In this document: piece after piece, positions 53,735-62,440 of the stretch | Layout of the letters: each line of letters begins with the position of its first letter | How positions within the stretch are numbered: the first letter of the stretch is position 1 | From: Clostridium neonatale | GTDB taxonomy: Bacteria; Bacillota; Clostridia; Clostridiales; Clostridiaceae | Reading direction: 5' to 3' | Assembly (NCBI RefSeq): GCF_001458595.1 | Contig: NZ_LN890328.1 | Coordinates: 2,515,855 to 2,579,854, forward strand | DNA length: 64,000 bases | Notes under the pieces: generated by a model | What the model saw: the letters and a program-made list of their open reading frames with translations, nothing else | Database searches by the model: none | What the model was told of the DNA's origin: nothing | Made by a program: the position numbers and the translations under genes

Positions 53735-53795
53735 AAAAAATTAACTGCTATGGAAGTTTTAAAGTCTATTTAACTTCTATGACAGCTAATTTTTT
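53735..53795 (-). terminator. Terminator of the HD-domain gene
   Basis: AAAAAATTAACTGCTATGGAAGTT (arm 53735-53757, shown in part) pairs with AACTTCTATGACAGCTAATTTTTT with two mismatches; A10 on one side gives a T run on the minus strand. Confidence 0.75.
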
Positions 53796-53824
53796 GTTAT
53801 TAAATCAAATTTTAAGAGTATGCA

Positions 53825-54517
53825 TTACTGTTTCAATTTCATGGCTTTTTCTCTTACAAATTTATTATATTCTTCTATAGTGAATAATTCAGGTTCTCTC
53901 ACTTCTTCTAACATATGAGAAGCCTCTGCATCTGAATTGCTAAAAGCTAATACTGATTTATAGGTTTCAATAGCTTTATTATAATCTCTGTGCTCTTCTC
54001 TAGGTACATAAGCTCCCATATGCCATCTTATCATCAAACATTCTTCTAATGATAATTTAACAAATTGTTGCAATAATATTACACTTTTTTCTCCATGTCC
54101 TAATGGAATTTTTTCATCTATTTCATAGGATGCATATCCTATCCATTTTCCTGTAACTTCATCTTTTTTCAATCTCATAGTCTTTTCGTAAATATTACAT
54201 TTGCATAAATCGTGTAAATATCCTGTTAAATATATGGTATCATCGCTTAATCCTAATTTATATTGCTCATTTTTCTGTAACATTAACTCAACCACATTAT
54301 GAGAATGTACTGCTAAGCCTCCATCAAAATTTGAATGAAATTTTGTTGATGCTGGTGCTGTAAAATAGTCTGTTCTTTCTAAAAGATAATTAATCAGCTC
54401 TTCAATACCATCTCTTTTTATACTTCTTAATCTATCTAAAATAGTATCTTGTAGCTTCCTCATATCTTCCTTTTCTTTTTCTTTTGTTAATCTTTTTAAG
54501 TCGCTTAAATCGCTCAT
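53825..54517 (-). CDS. HD-domain phosphohydrolase family protein
   Basis: Metal-dependent phosphohydrolase fold of 230 residues. Ligand motifs: HSHN (about 72-75), the HD pair in GYLHDLCKC (about 98-106), HGEKS (about 138-142) and RWHMG (about 161-165). It has no partner domain and no signal peptide. The general arrangement is like YhaM C-terminal or other nucleotide/RNA HD hydrolases, yet the exact substrate is not known. GGAG precedes the ATG; own terminator. Confidence 0.82.
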   Translation of the reverse strand: MSDLSDLKRLTKEKEKEDMRKLQDTILDRLRSIKRDGIEELINYLLERTDYFTAPASTKFHSNFDGGLAVHSHNVVELMLQKNEQYKLGLSDDTIYLTGYLHDLCKCNIYEKTMRLKKDEVTGKWIGYASYEIDEKIPLGHGEKSVILLQQFVKLSLEECLMIRWHMGAYVPREEHRDYNKAIETYKSVLAFSNSDAEASHMLEEVREPELFTIEEYNKFVREKAMKLKQ

Positions 54518-54681
54518 TGCAAATCTCCAATCTTAAAACTTTATTTTAGATAATTAAATATTTAAATATATTATATAACTTTCTTCTTAAATCTTCACAA
54601 TAAATATTTTAACATAAGAACTACATTTCTGTTAGATAATATACAATTATTAATTTTATTTATACCTATATATAAATAAAA

Positions 54682-54711
54682 AATGAGTAGATATAGTTTA
54701 ATCTACTCATT
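54682..54711 (-). terminator. Terminator of the DUF3892-like gene
   Basis: AATGAGTAGAT / ATCTACTCATT with TTTTTATTTA after it on the minus strand. Confidence 0.8.
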
Positions 54712-54720
54712 GTATAAATA

Positions 54721-55080
54721 TTATTCATTAATAATCGGAAGAGAACTTAAATTATTGTTTTCATTTTGATCTGGCAAACTTCTTAAATACTCCTCTCCAT
54801 TTCTGCTACTTACAGATACTCCTGATAAAGCATTGTTTTTAGCCAATTCAACAGCATTCTCTTTTGATATTCTCTTTCCATTTGAAAGTTCATATCCTGT
54901 AACTGTACCATCCTTTTTTATTAGTGCAGTTATTTCTTTTTTATCTGTGTGAGTTTTTAAATCATCGTTATTAAGATTTATAGTAGGATTACTATAGGTA
55001 ACATCGCTATTAGCTGTAGAAATGTCAGTATTTGAAGTAAGAGGCAATCCACTTATGGCCATATTAGTATCATTTTCCAT
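54721..55080 (-). CDS. DUF3892-like small protein (119 aa)
   Basis: Residues about 50-105 (EITALIKKDGTVTGYELSNG, RISKENAVELAKNNALSGV, RNGEEYLRSLPD) match the DUF3892 family of small proteins without known function. The first 45 residues are a polar Asn/Thr/Ser tail. The ATG at 55080 follows AAGGTGG; the GTG codons four and three before it belong to that site. No signal peptide. Confidence 0.78.
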   Translation of the reverse strand: MENDTNMAISGLPLTSNTDISTANSDVTYSNPTINLNNDDLKTHTDKKEITALIKKDGTVTGYELSNGKRISKENAVELAKNNALSGVSVSSRNGEEYLRSLPDQNENNNLSSLPIINE

Positions 55081-55157
55081 TAATAACACCACCTTATTCT
55101 TCTAACTTAATATCAACATTATCTTTCCCAATAGTAATACTTTAATACCGATATTTT

Positions 55158-55760
55158 TTATAGTTCTATTTCATATTTTTTTAAATTTTCTTCAAGTGTA
55201 TCAATATCTTTTAAATGTATACCATATAATCCGCTTTCCGTTGCTCCATCTACATTTATCTTTGTATCATCTATAAATATGCATTCTTTAGGATTCAAAT
55301 TATATTTCTTTATTATTCTTTCATAAATCTCACATTCTGGCTTTAAAATTTTTTCTTCATATGAAACTACTCCTCCATCAAACTTCTTGAAAAAATCATA
55401 TTTCTGAGTTACATATTTAAAAGCCAAATCGTGAAAATTTGACAAGTAATATATTTTATATTTTTTTTCTTTTAAGGCTTCTAAAATTCTAATATTTTTT
55501 TCTATTGGAGTTAACATATCATACCAGTTTTCAAAGGCCATGTTTATATATTCCTTATACTCTATATTTCTATCAATTATATTAGCTTTTGCTTCTTCTT
55601 CAGTAATTGTTCCTCTATCTAGTGAAATCCATTCTTCGCTTTGAAATATACCTTTATATATTATTTCAATCTTTTCTAGCGGTATTTTTGACCCCAAGTA
55701 CTTTTTAGCTTCAAAATTTAGCAAAACATTTCCTAGATCAAATATAATATTTTTAATCAT
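55158..55760 (-). CDS. HAD-superfamily hydrolase, subfamily IA (200 aa)
   Basis: Motif I is IIFDLGNVLLNF (the second Asp replaced by Gly, as in the YihX/epoxide-hydrolase-N branch), motif II YYLSNF (about 98-103), motif III lysine region EEKILKPE and motif IV CIFIDDTKINV (about 163-173). An alpha-helical cap lies between I and II. Likely a small-molecule phosphatase. ATG 55760 chosen on the basis of GGGGG seven bases upstream. Confidence 0.88.
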   Translation of the reverse strand: MIKNIIFDLGNVLLNFEAKKYLGSKIPLEKIEIIYKGIFQSEEWISLDRGTITEEEAKANIIDRNIEYKEYINMAFENWYDMLTPIEKNIRILEALKEKKYKIYYLSNFHDLAFKYVTQKYDFFKKFDGGVVSYEEKILKPECEIYERIIKKYNLNPKECIFIDDTKINVDGATESGLYGIHLKDIDTLEENLKKYEIEL

Positions 55761-55823
55761 AATTATCATCCCCCAGAACTTTTAAAGTATCTTTCCTAAT
55801 TATGATTATACACTAAACAAGAC

Positions 55824-56612
55824 TCAGTTCAACTTATCTTGATTTCTATAACTTCTATACAATTTTTTTATTTCCTTATCTTCATTATATATTGTAAATG
55901 GCCACATTCTAGTTTCTTTTTTACATTTAATCCACTCAATTTTTAAATATATTTGTATTACTTCATCTAATTCTTCTTGAATAAATTCTAATTCATTTTC
56001 ATATCTTTGTAATATCTCATTACTATTAGTTTTAATATTTTTTATAGTATTTGTATCATATATTTCCTTAATCTCATGTTTTAATTGCAATATATCTAAT
56101 TCATCTATATTTTGCTTTTTACCACCTAACTTTATCAGCTCTTTTAAAAAACATTTTTCATTTATAATTTCTAAAATAATATAAAACTTTTCTAAAATAT
56201 TATTATCATCAACATTATCAAGCTCATCTTTATAATAGTTTAATAATAGATAATTATTTATTATTGATTTTATTTCTTCTATATTATTCATTACTTTTCT
56301 ATCTAGCTTCTTAGAAAAATTCAAATGCATTTTTATTAGTGCGATACTCCTCTCTAATTCACACCTAAAGTTCATTTTATCTCTAATATCCCTACTTATT
56401 ATGTATAAATTAGTTACATTACTGAGTTCTTTTAACTTTGATATATGATTTTTTAATTCATCAAGCCAAGTTACTCTATACTTTGTTATATTGTTTATAT
56501 ACATACTTTTCTTATTTTGAAATAAGTTCAAAATGCTTGTAAATAAGGTTATTATCATACCTAAAAATGTAACTATATCAATAGTTTGTATTTCTACTTT
56601 TCCTATTTTCAT
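55824..56612 (-). CDS. Membrane-anchored helical protein, unknown (262 aa)
   Basis: One N-terminal helix (IVTFLGMIITLFTSILNLF, about 13-31) is followed by a lysine- and glutamate-rich, mostly helical cytosolic domain with repeated I/L spacing that suggests a bundle or coiled coil. A WLDELKNHISKL segment occurs early (about 48-60). No enzyme motif. The start is at ATG 56612, six bases after GGAG. Similar architectures occur in phage-defence or structural proteins of clostridia, but nothing here proves such a role. Confidence 0.68.
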   Translation of the reverse strand: MKIGKVEIQTIDIVTFLGMIITLFTSILNLFQNKKSMYINNITKYRVTWLDELKNHISKLKELSNVTNLYIISRDIRDKMNFRCELERSIALIKMHLNFSKKLDRKVMNNIEEIKSIINNYLLLNYYKDELDNVDDNNILEKFYIILEIINEKCFLKELIKLGGKKQNIDELDILQLKHEIKEIYDTNTIKNIKTNSNEILQRYENELEFIQEELDEVIQIYLKIEWIKCKKETRMWPFTIYNEDKEIKKLYRSYRNQDKLN

Positions 56613-56895
56613 GACATTCTCCAAATTTAATAATAATTTTTATTATTTCTTAAATTCGTTTTTATTATACCCAATAGGTAATTTACAAAATTTTATAAAA
56701 AATTTATATATTTTTTTACAAAATATTCTCACATACTTTAATTCCATTTTATTACATTCTTATTTCATATCATTTACATTTTTCTATGACATTAATTAAT
56801 TAAGATATATTTTTGATTTAATTGGTAATTTTATTGTAATTAAAGTTTAATAAATACTTTTCATATGCTATTTGTTTATGAAATTTTTACACAAA

Positions 56896-56924
56896 TTGAC
56901 AACATGGTATTAGTTTTATAAAAT
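56896..56924 (+). promoter_or_regulatory. Promoter of the chemoreceptor gene
   Basis: TTGACA (56896-56901), 17-base spacer, TAAAAT (56919-56924). A sigma-A type promoter rather than the TAAA/GCCGATAT flagellar sigma type. The rest of 56613-56979 is AT-rich without a gene. Confidence 0.7.
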
Positions 56925-56979
56925 CTATTTAACCTTTAACTTTAAGTATTCTTAAATAATATAGAGAGGGGCTATCATT

Positions 56980-59097
56980 ATGAATATGCCAAAAAAACGT
57001 ACATCAAATAATAATTTAAAATTGAAATCAAAAATAAATTCATTAAAATCCAATAAGAATACTAAAAAAGATAAAATAAAAAAACGTAAAATATTTTCCA
57101 TAAATAAAAATTCAATAAGCTTTAAAGTTCTTTTTAAAGTACTTCCTATTGTTTTAATTACTATAATCATATTAACAGTTTGCACATCTCTTCTCAGCCG
57201 AAAAGCCATTTATAATACCAGTAGTACATTGCTAGCTCAGATTAGCCAGCTTGCTTCTCAAGACATCAATAATATTATGGAAGAAAAAATAAAATCTGTA
57301 GAAAGCCTAGCACATAATCCACTAATTATGAATCCTTCTACTCCATTAAAAGAGAAATTAGATATTTTAAAAGGAGAAAAGGATTATCAGCAACATTGTG
57401 ATATTGGATATGCATCTTTAGATGGAATTTTAACACTAAGTGATGGTTCTATACTAGATATAAGCAATTATGATTTTTTCACTGCTGCTAAAAATAAAAG
57501 TTCATTTATTTCAGAGCCATCTGTACTTCCAATAAAAGATTTTCCTTTAATTGCAATATCAGTTCCAGTTATGGATGGAAATAACATAGTAGGTATATTA
57601 GTAGCCTTCAGATATGGAAATGATTTATCAAACATAAGCAGAAAAATATCTTTTTTAAATTCTGGAGAATCTTTTGTAATCAATTCTTCTGGAAAATTAA
57701 TTGCTCATAATGTTAATTACTATGTTAATAGTGGTGTGAATCTAAAAGAAATAGTAGATAGTGAGTCCAAACCTTCTATTGATACTCTTATATCTAATTT
57801 AGCTTCTAATAATTCAGGTTCTTTAGAAATAACCAAAAGCGGTAAATCAACTACTCTTTCTTATGCTAAAGTTCCTACTACAGGATGGTTCATTATTATA
57901 ACTGTAGAAAATAATGATTTATTTGCAGCAATGAATCCTCTTACTTTAACTAACATAGTTATTGGTTCAATTGCTTTGATAATAATTTCTATAATTTTAA
58001 TCATAAGTATATCTAAAGTTTCTAAAGAAATTCTTTATGTGGTTAAAATTATGAAAGAATTTGCTCTAGGTAAATTTACTTACAAAATAGATGAAAAACA
58101 TTTAAAGGATAAATCTGAAACTGGTATGATGTGTAATTCACTTGCTTCTATCCAAAACTCATTTAGAAAAAGTATGACAGATATAAAAAACAATTCTTCA
58201 ATATTAAATGAGCAGTCCACAAACCTATCATCTGTTTCTGAAGAATTATCTTCATTAATAGAAAATGTAACTAAAGCTATTGGAGATATATCTGAAGGTA
58301 CTTTAAGTCAAACATCGAGTCTGACAGAAAGCACATCAAGCTTAGAGAAATTTGGTGAAAAAATTTCCAATATGACTAATGATGTTAATGATGTTACCAT
58401 AACATCTTCTAACATTGGTGATCATGCTAAAAAGAGTAATTCAGATCTAGAAGAATTGATGAATTCAATTAATATATTAAATACAAATTTTTCAGATTTT
58501 TCAAACTTATTAAATGTAATGTCACAAGATATTAGAAAAGTTAATGAAATGACAGACCTAATAAATGATATTGCTGAACAAACTAATCTTTTAGCTTTAA
58601 ATGCTGCGATTGAAGCAGCACGAGCTGGGGAATCTGGAAATGGATTTGCAGTTGTTGCAGATGAAATACGAAAACTAGCTGAAATCAGTAAATCCTCAGC
58701 TCAAAAGATATATGATATTGTATCAAATGTATTAAAAAATGCAGATAATATTGTTGTTAGTACCTCAAATATAACAAATGATGTTAACACTCAAACTTTA
58801 GTCGTTAATAGTACCATAACAGCATTTAAGGATATTTCAAATTCAGTTGAAAATATGGTTCCTAAAATGTATTCAATTGCTAAAGATTTTGTACAACTAG
58901 ATAAAGAAAAAGATTTACTTGTAAGTAGTATCTCTAATATTTCAGTAGCTTCAGAACAAATCTCTGCTACTACTGAAGAAATATACGCTTCTTCTCAAGA
59001 ATTAAGCTCTGCAAGTAATCAAGTATCAAACTCTGCTCAAAAGGTTAATGGACTCTCTGATGATCTATATGATAGTTTTAAACAATTTGAACTTTAA
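56980..59097 (+). CDS. Methyl-accepting chemotaxis protein with dCACHE sensor
   Basis: Residues 1-45 are an unusually lysine-rich cytoplasmic tail; helix 1 (about 50-72) is followed by an outer double-CACHE ligand domain (about 75-320, with YASLDGILTLSDG, IAISVPVMDGNNIVG, and GWFIIITVENND). Helix 2 lies at about 325-345, then a HAMP-like stretch and the signalling hairpin tip DIAEQTNLLALNAAIEAARAGESGNGFAVVADEIRKLA (quoted only as its core EQTNLLALNAAIEAARAGE). The outer domain family binds amino acids or organic acids. GAGAGGGG site. No CheB/R-tethering pentapeptide is seen. Confidence 0.93.
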   Translation: MNMPKKRTSNNNLKLKSKINSLKSNKNTKKDKIKKRKIFSINKNSISFKVLFKVLPIVLITIIILTVCTSLLSRKAIYNTSSTLLAQISQLASQDINNIMEEKIKSVESLAHNPLIMNPSTPLKEKLDILKGEKDYQQHCDIGYASLDGILTLSDGSILDISNYDFFTAAKNKSSFISEPSVLPIKDFPLIAISVPVMDGNNIVGILVAFRYGNDLSNISRKISFLNSGESFVINSSGKLIAHNVNYYVNSGVNLKEIVDSESKPSIDTLISNLASNNSGSLEITKSGKSTTLSYAKVPTTGWFIIITVENNDLFAAMNPLTLTNIVIGSIALIIISIILIISISKVSKEILYVVKIMKEFALGKFTYKIDEKHLKDKSETGMMCNSLASIQNSFRKSMTDIKNNSSILNEQSTNLSSVSEELSSLIENVTKAIGDISEGTLSQTSSLTESTSSLEKFGEKISNMTNDVNDVTITSSNIGDHAKKSNSDLEELMNSINILNTNFSDFSNLLNVMSQDIRKVNEMTDLINDIAEQTNLLALNAAIEAARAGESGNGFAVVADEIRKLAEISKSSAQKIYDIVSNVLKNADNIVVSTSNITNDVNTQTLVVNSTITAFKDISNSVENMVPKMYSIAKDFVQLDKEKDLLVSSISNISVASEQISATTEEIYASSQELSSASNQVSNSAQKVNGLSDDLYDSFKQFEL

Positions 59098-59099
59098 TT

Positions 59100-59205
59100 A
59101 AAAAGATACCTTTGCAAAACGAAATGCCCCGTTAAGTAGACACAGTAAAAGTGCTATTCAAAATCTATTTAACAAAGCTCATTTCAAAATGCCAGGTGTC
59201 TTTTT
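59100..59205 (+). terminator. Long hairpin terminator after the chemoreceptor
   Basis: AAAAAGATACCT (59100-59111) pairs with AGGTGTCTTTTT (59194-59205); inner pairs GAAATG/CATTTC and GTTAAGTAGA/TCTATTTAAC extend it to a roughly 40-bp imperfect stem. Ends in a T5 run. Confidence 0.7.
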
Positions 59206-59356
59206 AATATTATCTAATTGTAAAATTTACATTCAGTTTCTAACCTCCTTTCATTATAAATATTTTGAATTATAAATATTTATAAATTTATGTACCATTT
59301 TATAGAAATTGAAATAGACTATAGTAAAAGCACTATTGAAAGAATGGGGTGATTAT

Positions 59357-59797
59357 ATGAATCCTTTAATAAATATGCTACTTGGATCTCTTTTGGGTGG
59401 TATGGGCAACAATAACATGATGGGTGGAAATCCTCTTCTAAACATGCTTATGGGAAACATGGGTGGCGGCATGAATAATAATATGATGAACGGGAATCCG
59501 CTAATGAATATGTTCATGGGGAATCAGCCAAATAATCAAATGGGAAACATGAATAATGGTATGAACAATATGAATAATAGCATGAATAACATGAATAATG
59601 GTATGAATAATATTCCTAACAATAATATGGGAATGAATCCCCTTTTAAGTATGTTAATGGGCAATATGAATAGAGGCATGCCTAATAACAATACGAATAA
59701 TAATATGATGAGCAATCAAAATATGATGAATAATCAAAACATGATGCGTAATAACATGATGAATAATCAAAATATGAATTCTCGTAGAGGAAGATAA
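59357..59797 (+). CDS. Asn/Met/Gly-rich low-complexity protein (146 aa)
   Basis: After MNPLINMLLGSLLGGMG, nearly the whole protein is built from N, M and G in short repeats (NPLLNMLMGNMGG, NPLMNMFMGN, MNNMNNGMNN, MMNNQNM) and ends in SRRGR. The unit NPL(L/M)(N/S)M(L/F)MGN occurs three or four times. There is no signal peptide, cysteine or charged domain until the end. The ATG at 59357 follows GGGGTG; the TTG seven codons upstream lies before that site. Composition resembles prion-like or spore-coat-type proteins, but function is unknown. Confidence 0.75.
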   Translation: MNPLINMLLGSLLGGMGNNNMMGGNPLLNMLMGNMGGGMNNNMMNGNPLMNMFMGNQPNNQMGNMNNGMNNMNNSMNNMNNGMNNIPNNNMGMNPLLSMLMGNMNRGMPNNNTNNNMMSNQNMMNNQNMMRNNMMNNQNMNSRRGR

Positions 59798-59813
59798 ATT
59801 ATAATCTTTCATG

Positions 59814-59858
59814 TTAAAGCTGGTTTCTATTTTTTTAGGTACCAGCTTTAATATTTTG
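59814..59858 (+). terminator. Terminator of the Asn/Met-rich gene
   Basis: TTAAAGCTGGT / ACCAGCTTTAA (11 bp) with a following TATTTTG. Confidence 0.7.
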
Positions 59859-59883
59859 CTCAACATAATATTTATAGGTTTAT

Positions 59884-60050
59884 TAGAAATCGCTTTCTAT
59901 GTTTTTATATATCTTTTTATGGTTATTTTAAGGATATAACCATCATTTTCTTATGATAGAATAAAAAATTATAAAATTTTATATTTATATCTTTACTTTT
60001 TAATAGAAAGCGGTTACTATTATATTATAAAATAAAGTAAACGTTCTAAA
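59884..60050 (+). promoter_or_regulatory. LacI/GalR-type operators before galK
   Basis: Three related sites: TAGAAATCGCTTTCTA (59884-59899, nearly perfect palindrome), TAGAAAGCGGTTACTA (60004-60019) and AGTAAACGTTCTAA (60036-60049), the last two around an AT-rich -10 zone (TATATTATAAA). A central CG flanked by inverted A/T arms is the LacI-family pattern; spacing of about 120 bases between the first two would allow looping. The repressor gene is not in the window. Confidence 0.6.
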
Positions 60051-60063
60051 GGGGGAATTGTCA

Positions 60064-61233
60064 ATGGAAAATCTTAATAACTTGAAAGATCAGTTTAAAA
60101 AAATTTTTACTAAGGATTGTGAAAGCATATTCTTCTCACCTGGAAGGGTAAATTTGATTGGAGAACATACAGACTATAATGGTGGAAATGTTTTTCCTTG
60201 TGCTCTTACTATAGGTACTTACGGACTTGTTTCAAAAAGAGATGATAAAAAATGCTTAGTTTCATCTTTAAACTTTCAAGATTTAGGAGTTATTGAATTT
60301 GACTTAGATAATCTTATTAATGATAAATCTCATGATTGGGCTAATTATCCAAAAGGCGTAATAAAAACTTTTAAAGATCATAACTTTGTTGCCTCTCACG
60401 GTTTTGAAATTCTATTTTTCGGTAATATTCCAAACGGATCTGGACTTTCTTCTTCCGCTTCTATTGAAGTTTTAATGGGAACAATATTAAATGAATCATT
60501 TAACTTTAATATAGATATGGTAGATGTAGTGAAAATGTGTCAAGAAGCTGAAAATAAATTCATAGGAGTCAATTGTGGAATAATGGATCAATTCTCAATC
60601 GGTATGGGAAAAAAAGACTGTGCTATTCTTCTTGATTGCAACACTTTAAATTATACTTACAGCAAATTAAATATGGATGGATATAAAATAGTAATTGGTA
60701 ATACTAACAAAAAACGTGGACTAGCTGATTCTAAATATAATGAAAGACGCAGCGAATGTGAAACTGCATTAAAAGAAATCCAAAAATATAAAAATATAAA
60801 TTCACTTGGTGAACTTACAGAATCTGATTTTGAAGAAGTTAAATGCCATATTTCTGATCCTATAAAAGCAAAAAGAGCTAAGCATGCTGTATATGAAAAT
60901 GCAAGAACCTTAAATGCTGTAAAAGCTTTAGAAAATAATAATTTAGTCTTATTCGGGAAATTAATGAATGAGTCACATATTTCATTAAGAGATGATTATG
61001 AAGTAACAGGTATAGAATTAGATACTCTTGTATCCTTAGCCTGGGAATGTGATGGTGTTGTTGGTTCTCGTATGACTGGTGCTGGTTTTGGTGGATGTAC
61101 TGTAAGTATAGTTAAAGAAGATTGTGTAGATAAATTTATCTCATCAATTACTCCTAAATATACTGAAAAAATTGGATATGAACCAAGCTTTTATATTGTT
61201 AGTATTTCTGATGGAACTAGAAAATTATCATAA
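60064..61233 (+). CDS. galK: Galactokinase
   Basis: Phosphorylates alpha-D-galactose at C1 with ATP. GHMP-kinase motifs are complete: SPGRVNLIGEHTDYNGG (about 24-40), the phosphate loop NGSGLSSSASIE (about 124-135) and GAGFGGCTVSI (about 338-348). 389 residues, typical. The ATG at 60064 is taken because GGGGGA ends seven bases before it; the TTG two codons upstream is an alternative. First gene of galK-galE-galT. Confidence 0.97.
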   Translation: MENLNNLKDQFKKIFTKDCESIFFSPGRVNLIGEHTDYNGGNVFPCALTIGTYGLVSKRDDKKCLVSSLNFQDLGVIEFDLDNLINDKSHDWANYPKGVIKTFKDHNFVASHGFEILFFGNIPNGSGLSSSASIEVLMGTILNESFNFNIDMVDVVKMCQEAENKFIGVNCGIMDQFSIGMGKKDCAILLDCNTLNYTYSKLNMDGYKIVIGNTNKKRGLADSKYNERRSECETALKEIQKYKNINSLGELTESDFEEVKCHISDPIKAKRAKHAVYENARTLNAVKALENNNLVLFGKLMNESHISLRDDYEVTGIELDTLVSLAWECDGVVGSRMTGAGFGGCTVSIVKEDCVDKFISSITPKYTEKIGYEPSFYIVSISDGTRKLS

Positions 61234-61280
61234 TCATATCTATATAATATAGCCCATAATACTTTTAAATATATAATTAA

Positions 61281-61321
61281 GGATGCCTCAAATTGTTAGT
61301 AATATTTCTTTTGAGGCATCC
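61281..61321 (+). other. Stem-loop between galK and galE without U tract
   Basis: GGATGCCTCAAA / TTTGAGGCATCC, a perfect 12-bp stem with 17-base loop. CACTTAACTGG follows instead of a T run, so it should not terminate strongly; mRNA processing or stabilisation is more likely. Confidence 0.6.
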
Positions 61322-61409
61322 ACTTAACTGGAGTATAATAATAAACGAAATATTATTATTAATTAAAATAAAGAAATTATATAAATAATTAATATGGAGG
61401 AATGTTAAT

Positions 61410-62399
61410 ATGTCAATTTTAGTTTGTGGTGGTGCTGGATATATTGGTTCGCACACAGTTTATAAGCTTATAGAACAAGGAAAAGATGTTGTTATTATAG
61501 ATAATTTACAAAGTGGTCATATAGGTGCTGTCCATCCAAAAGCAAAATTTTATAAGGGTGACATAAGAGATGCATCAATATTAGATAAAATCTTTACTGA
61601 AAACAAAATAGAATCTATTGTTCACTTTGCTGCAAATTCATTGGTTGGAGAAAGCATGGAAAAGCCTTTGCTTTATTTCAACAATAATGTTTATGGAATG
61701 CAGATATTACTTGAAAGCATGGTAAAACATAATATTAAGAATATAGTATTCTCTTCCACTGCTGCTGTATATGGTGAACCAAAAAGAGTTCCAATTCTTG
61801 AAGACGATGAAACAAATCCTGCTAATACTTATGGTGAAACAAAGCTTACTATGGAAAAAATGATGAAATGGTGTAATAAAGCTTATGGCATTAACTATGT
61901 TGCCCTTAGATATTTCAATGTAGCTGGTTCTTTAGGTGATGGAAGCATCGGTGAAGATCATAATCCTGAAACTCATCTAATTCCACTTATACTTCAAGTT
62001 CCACTAAAAAAGCGTGAATTTATAAGTGTATATGGAACTGACTACCCTACTCCAGATGGTACGTGTATACGTGACTATATCCATGTACTTGACCTTGCTG
62101 ACGCTCATATTAAAGCTGTTGAATACTTAGAAGCTGGAAATGAAAGCAATATTTTCAATTTAGGAAATGGTGTAGGATTCAGTGTTAAAGAAATGATCGA
62201 AGCCGCTAAAGAAGCTACAGGTAAAGAAATTAAAGTTGTTTTAGGTGATAGAAGAGCTGGCGATCCTGCTCAATTAATAGCCTCAAGCGAAAAGGCAAAT
62301 AAAATATTAGGATGGACTCCTAAGTTCACAGATGTTAAAGATATTATTAAAGATGCATGGGCATTTCACACTGCTCATCCTAACGGTTTCGAAGACTAG
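61410..62399 (+). CDS. galE: UDP-glucose 4-epimerase
   Basis: Interconverts UDP-galactose and UDP-glucose. Extended short-chain dehydrogenase: NAD loop GGAGYIGSH (about 7-15), DNLQSGH (about 31-37), catalytic Ser in FSSTAAVYGEP (about 115-125) and YxxxK in NTYGETKLTMEK (about 140-151). The region GTPDGT..RDYIHV-type YPTPDGTCIRDYIHVLDLA is present. 329 residues. GGAGG site; 176 bases after galK, 41 before galT. Confidence 0.97.
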   Translation: MSILVCGGAGYIGSHTVYKLIEQGKDVVIIDNLQSGHIGAVHPKAKFYKGDIRDASILDKIFTENKIESIVHFAANSLVGESMEKPLLYFNNNVYGMQILLESMVKHNIKNIVFSSTAAVYGEPKRVPILEDDETNPANTYGETKLTMEKMMKWCNKAYGINYVALRYFNVAGSLGDGSIGEDHNPETHLIPLILQVPLKKREFISVYGTDYPTPDGTCIRDYIHVLDLADAHIKAVEYLEAGNESNIFNLGNGVGFSVKEMIEAAKEATGKEIKVVLGDRRAGDPAQLIASSEKANKILGWTPKFTDVKDIIKDAWAFHTAHPNGFED

Positions 62400-62440
62400 T
62401 TAATTGAAATAAATTCAAAAATTAAGAAAGAGGTTTTATT

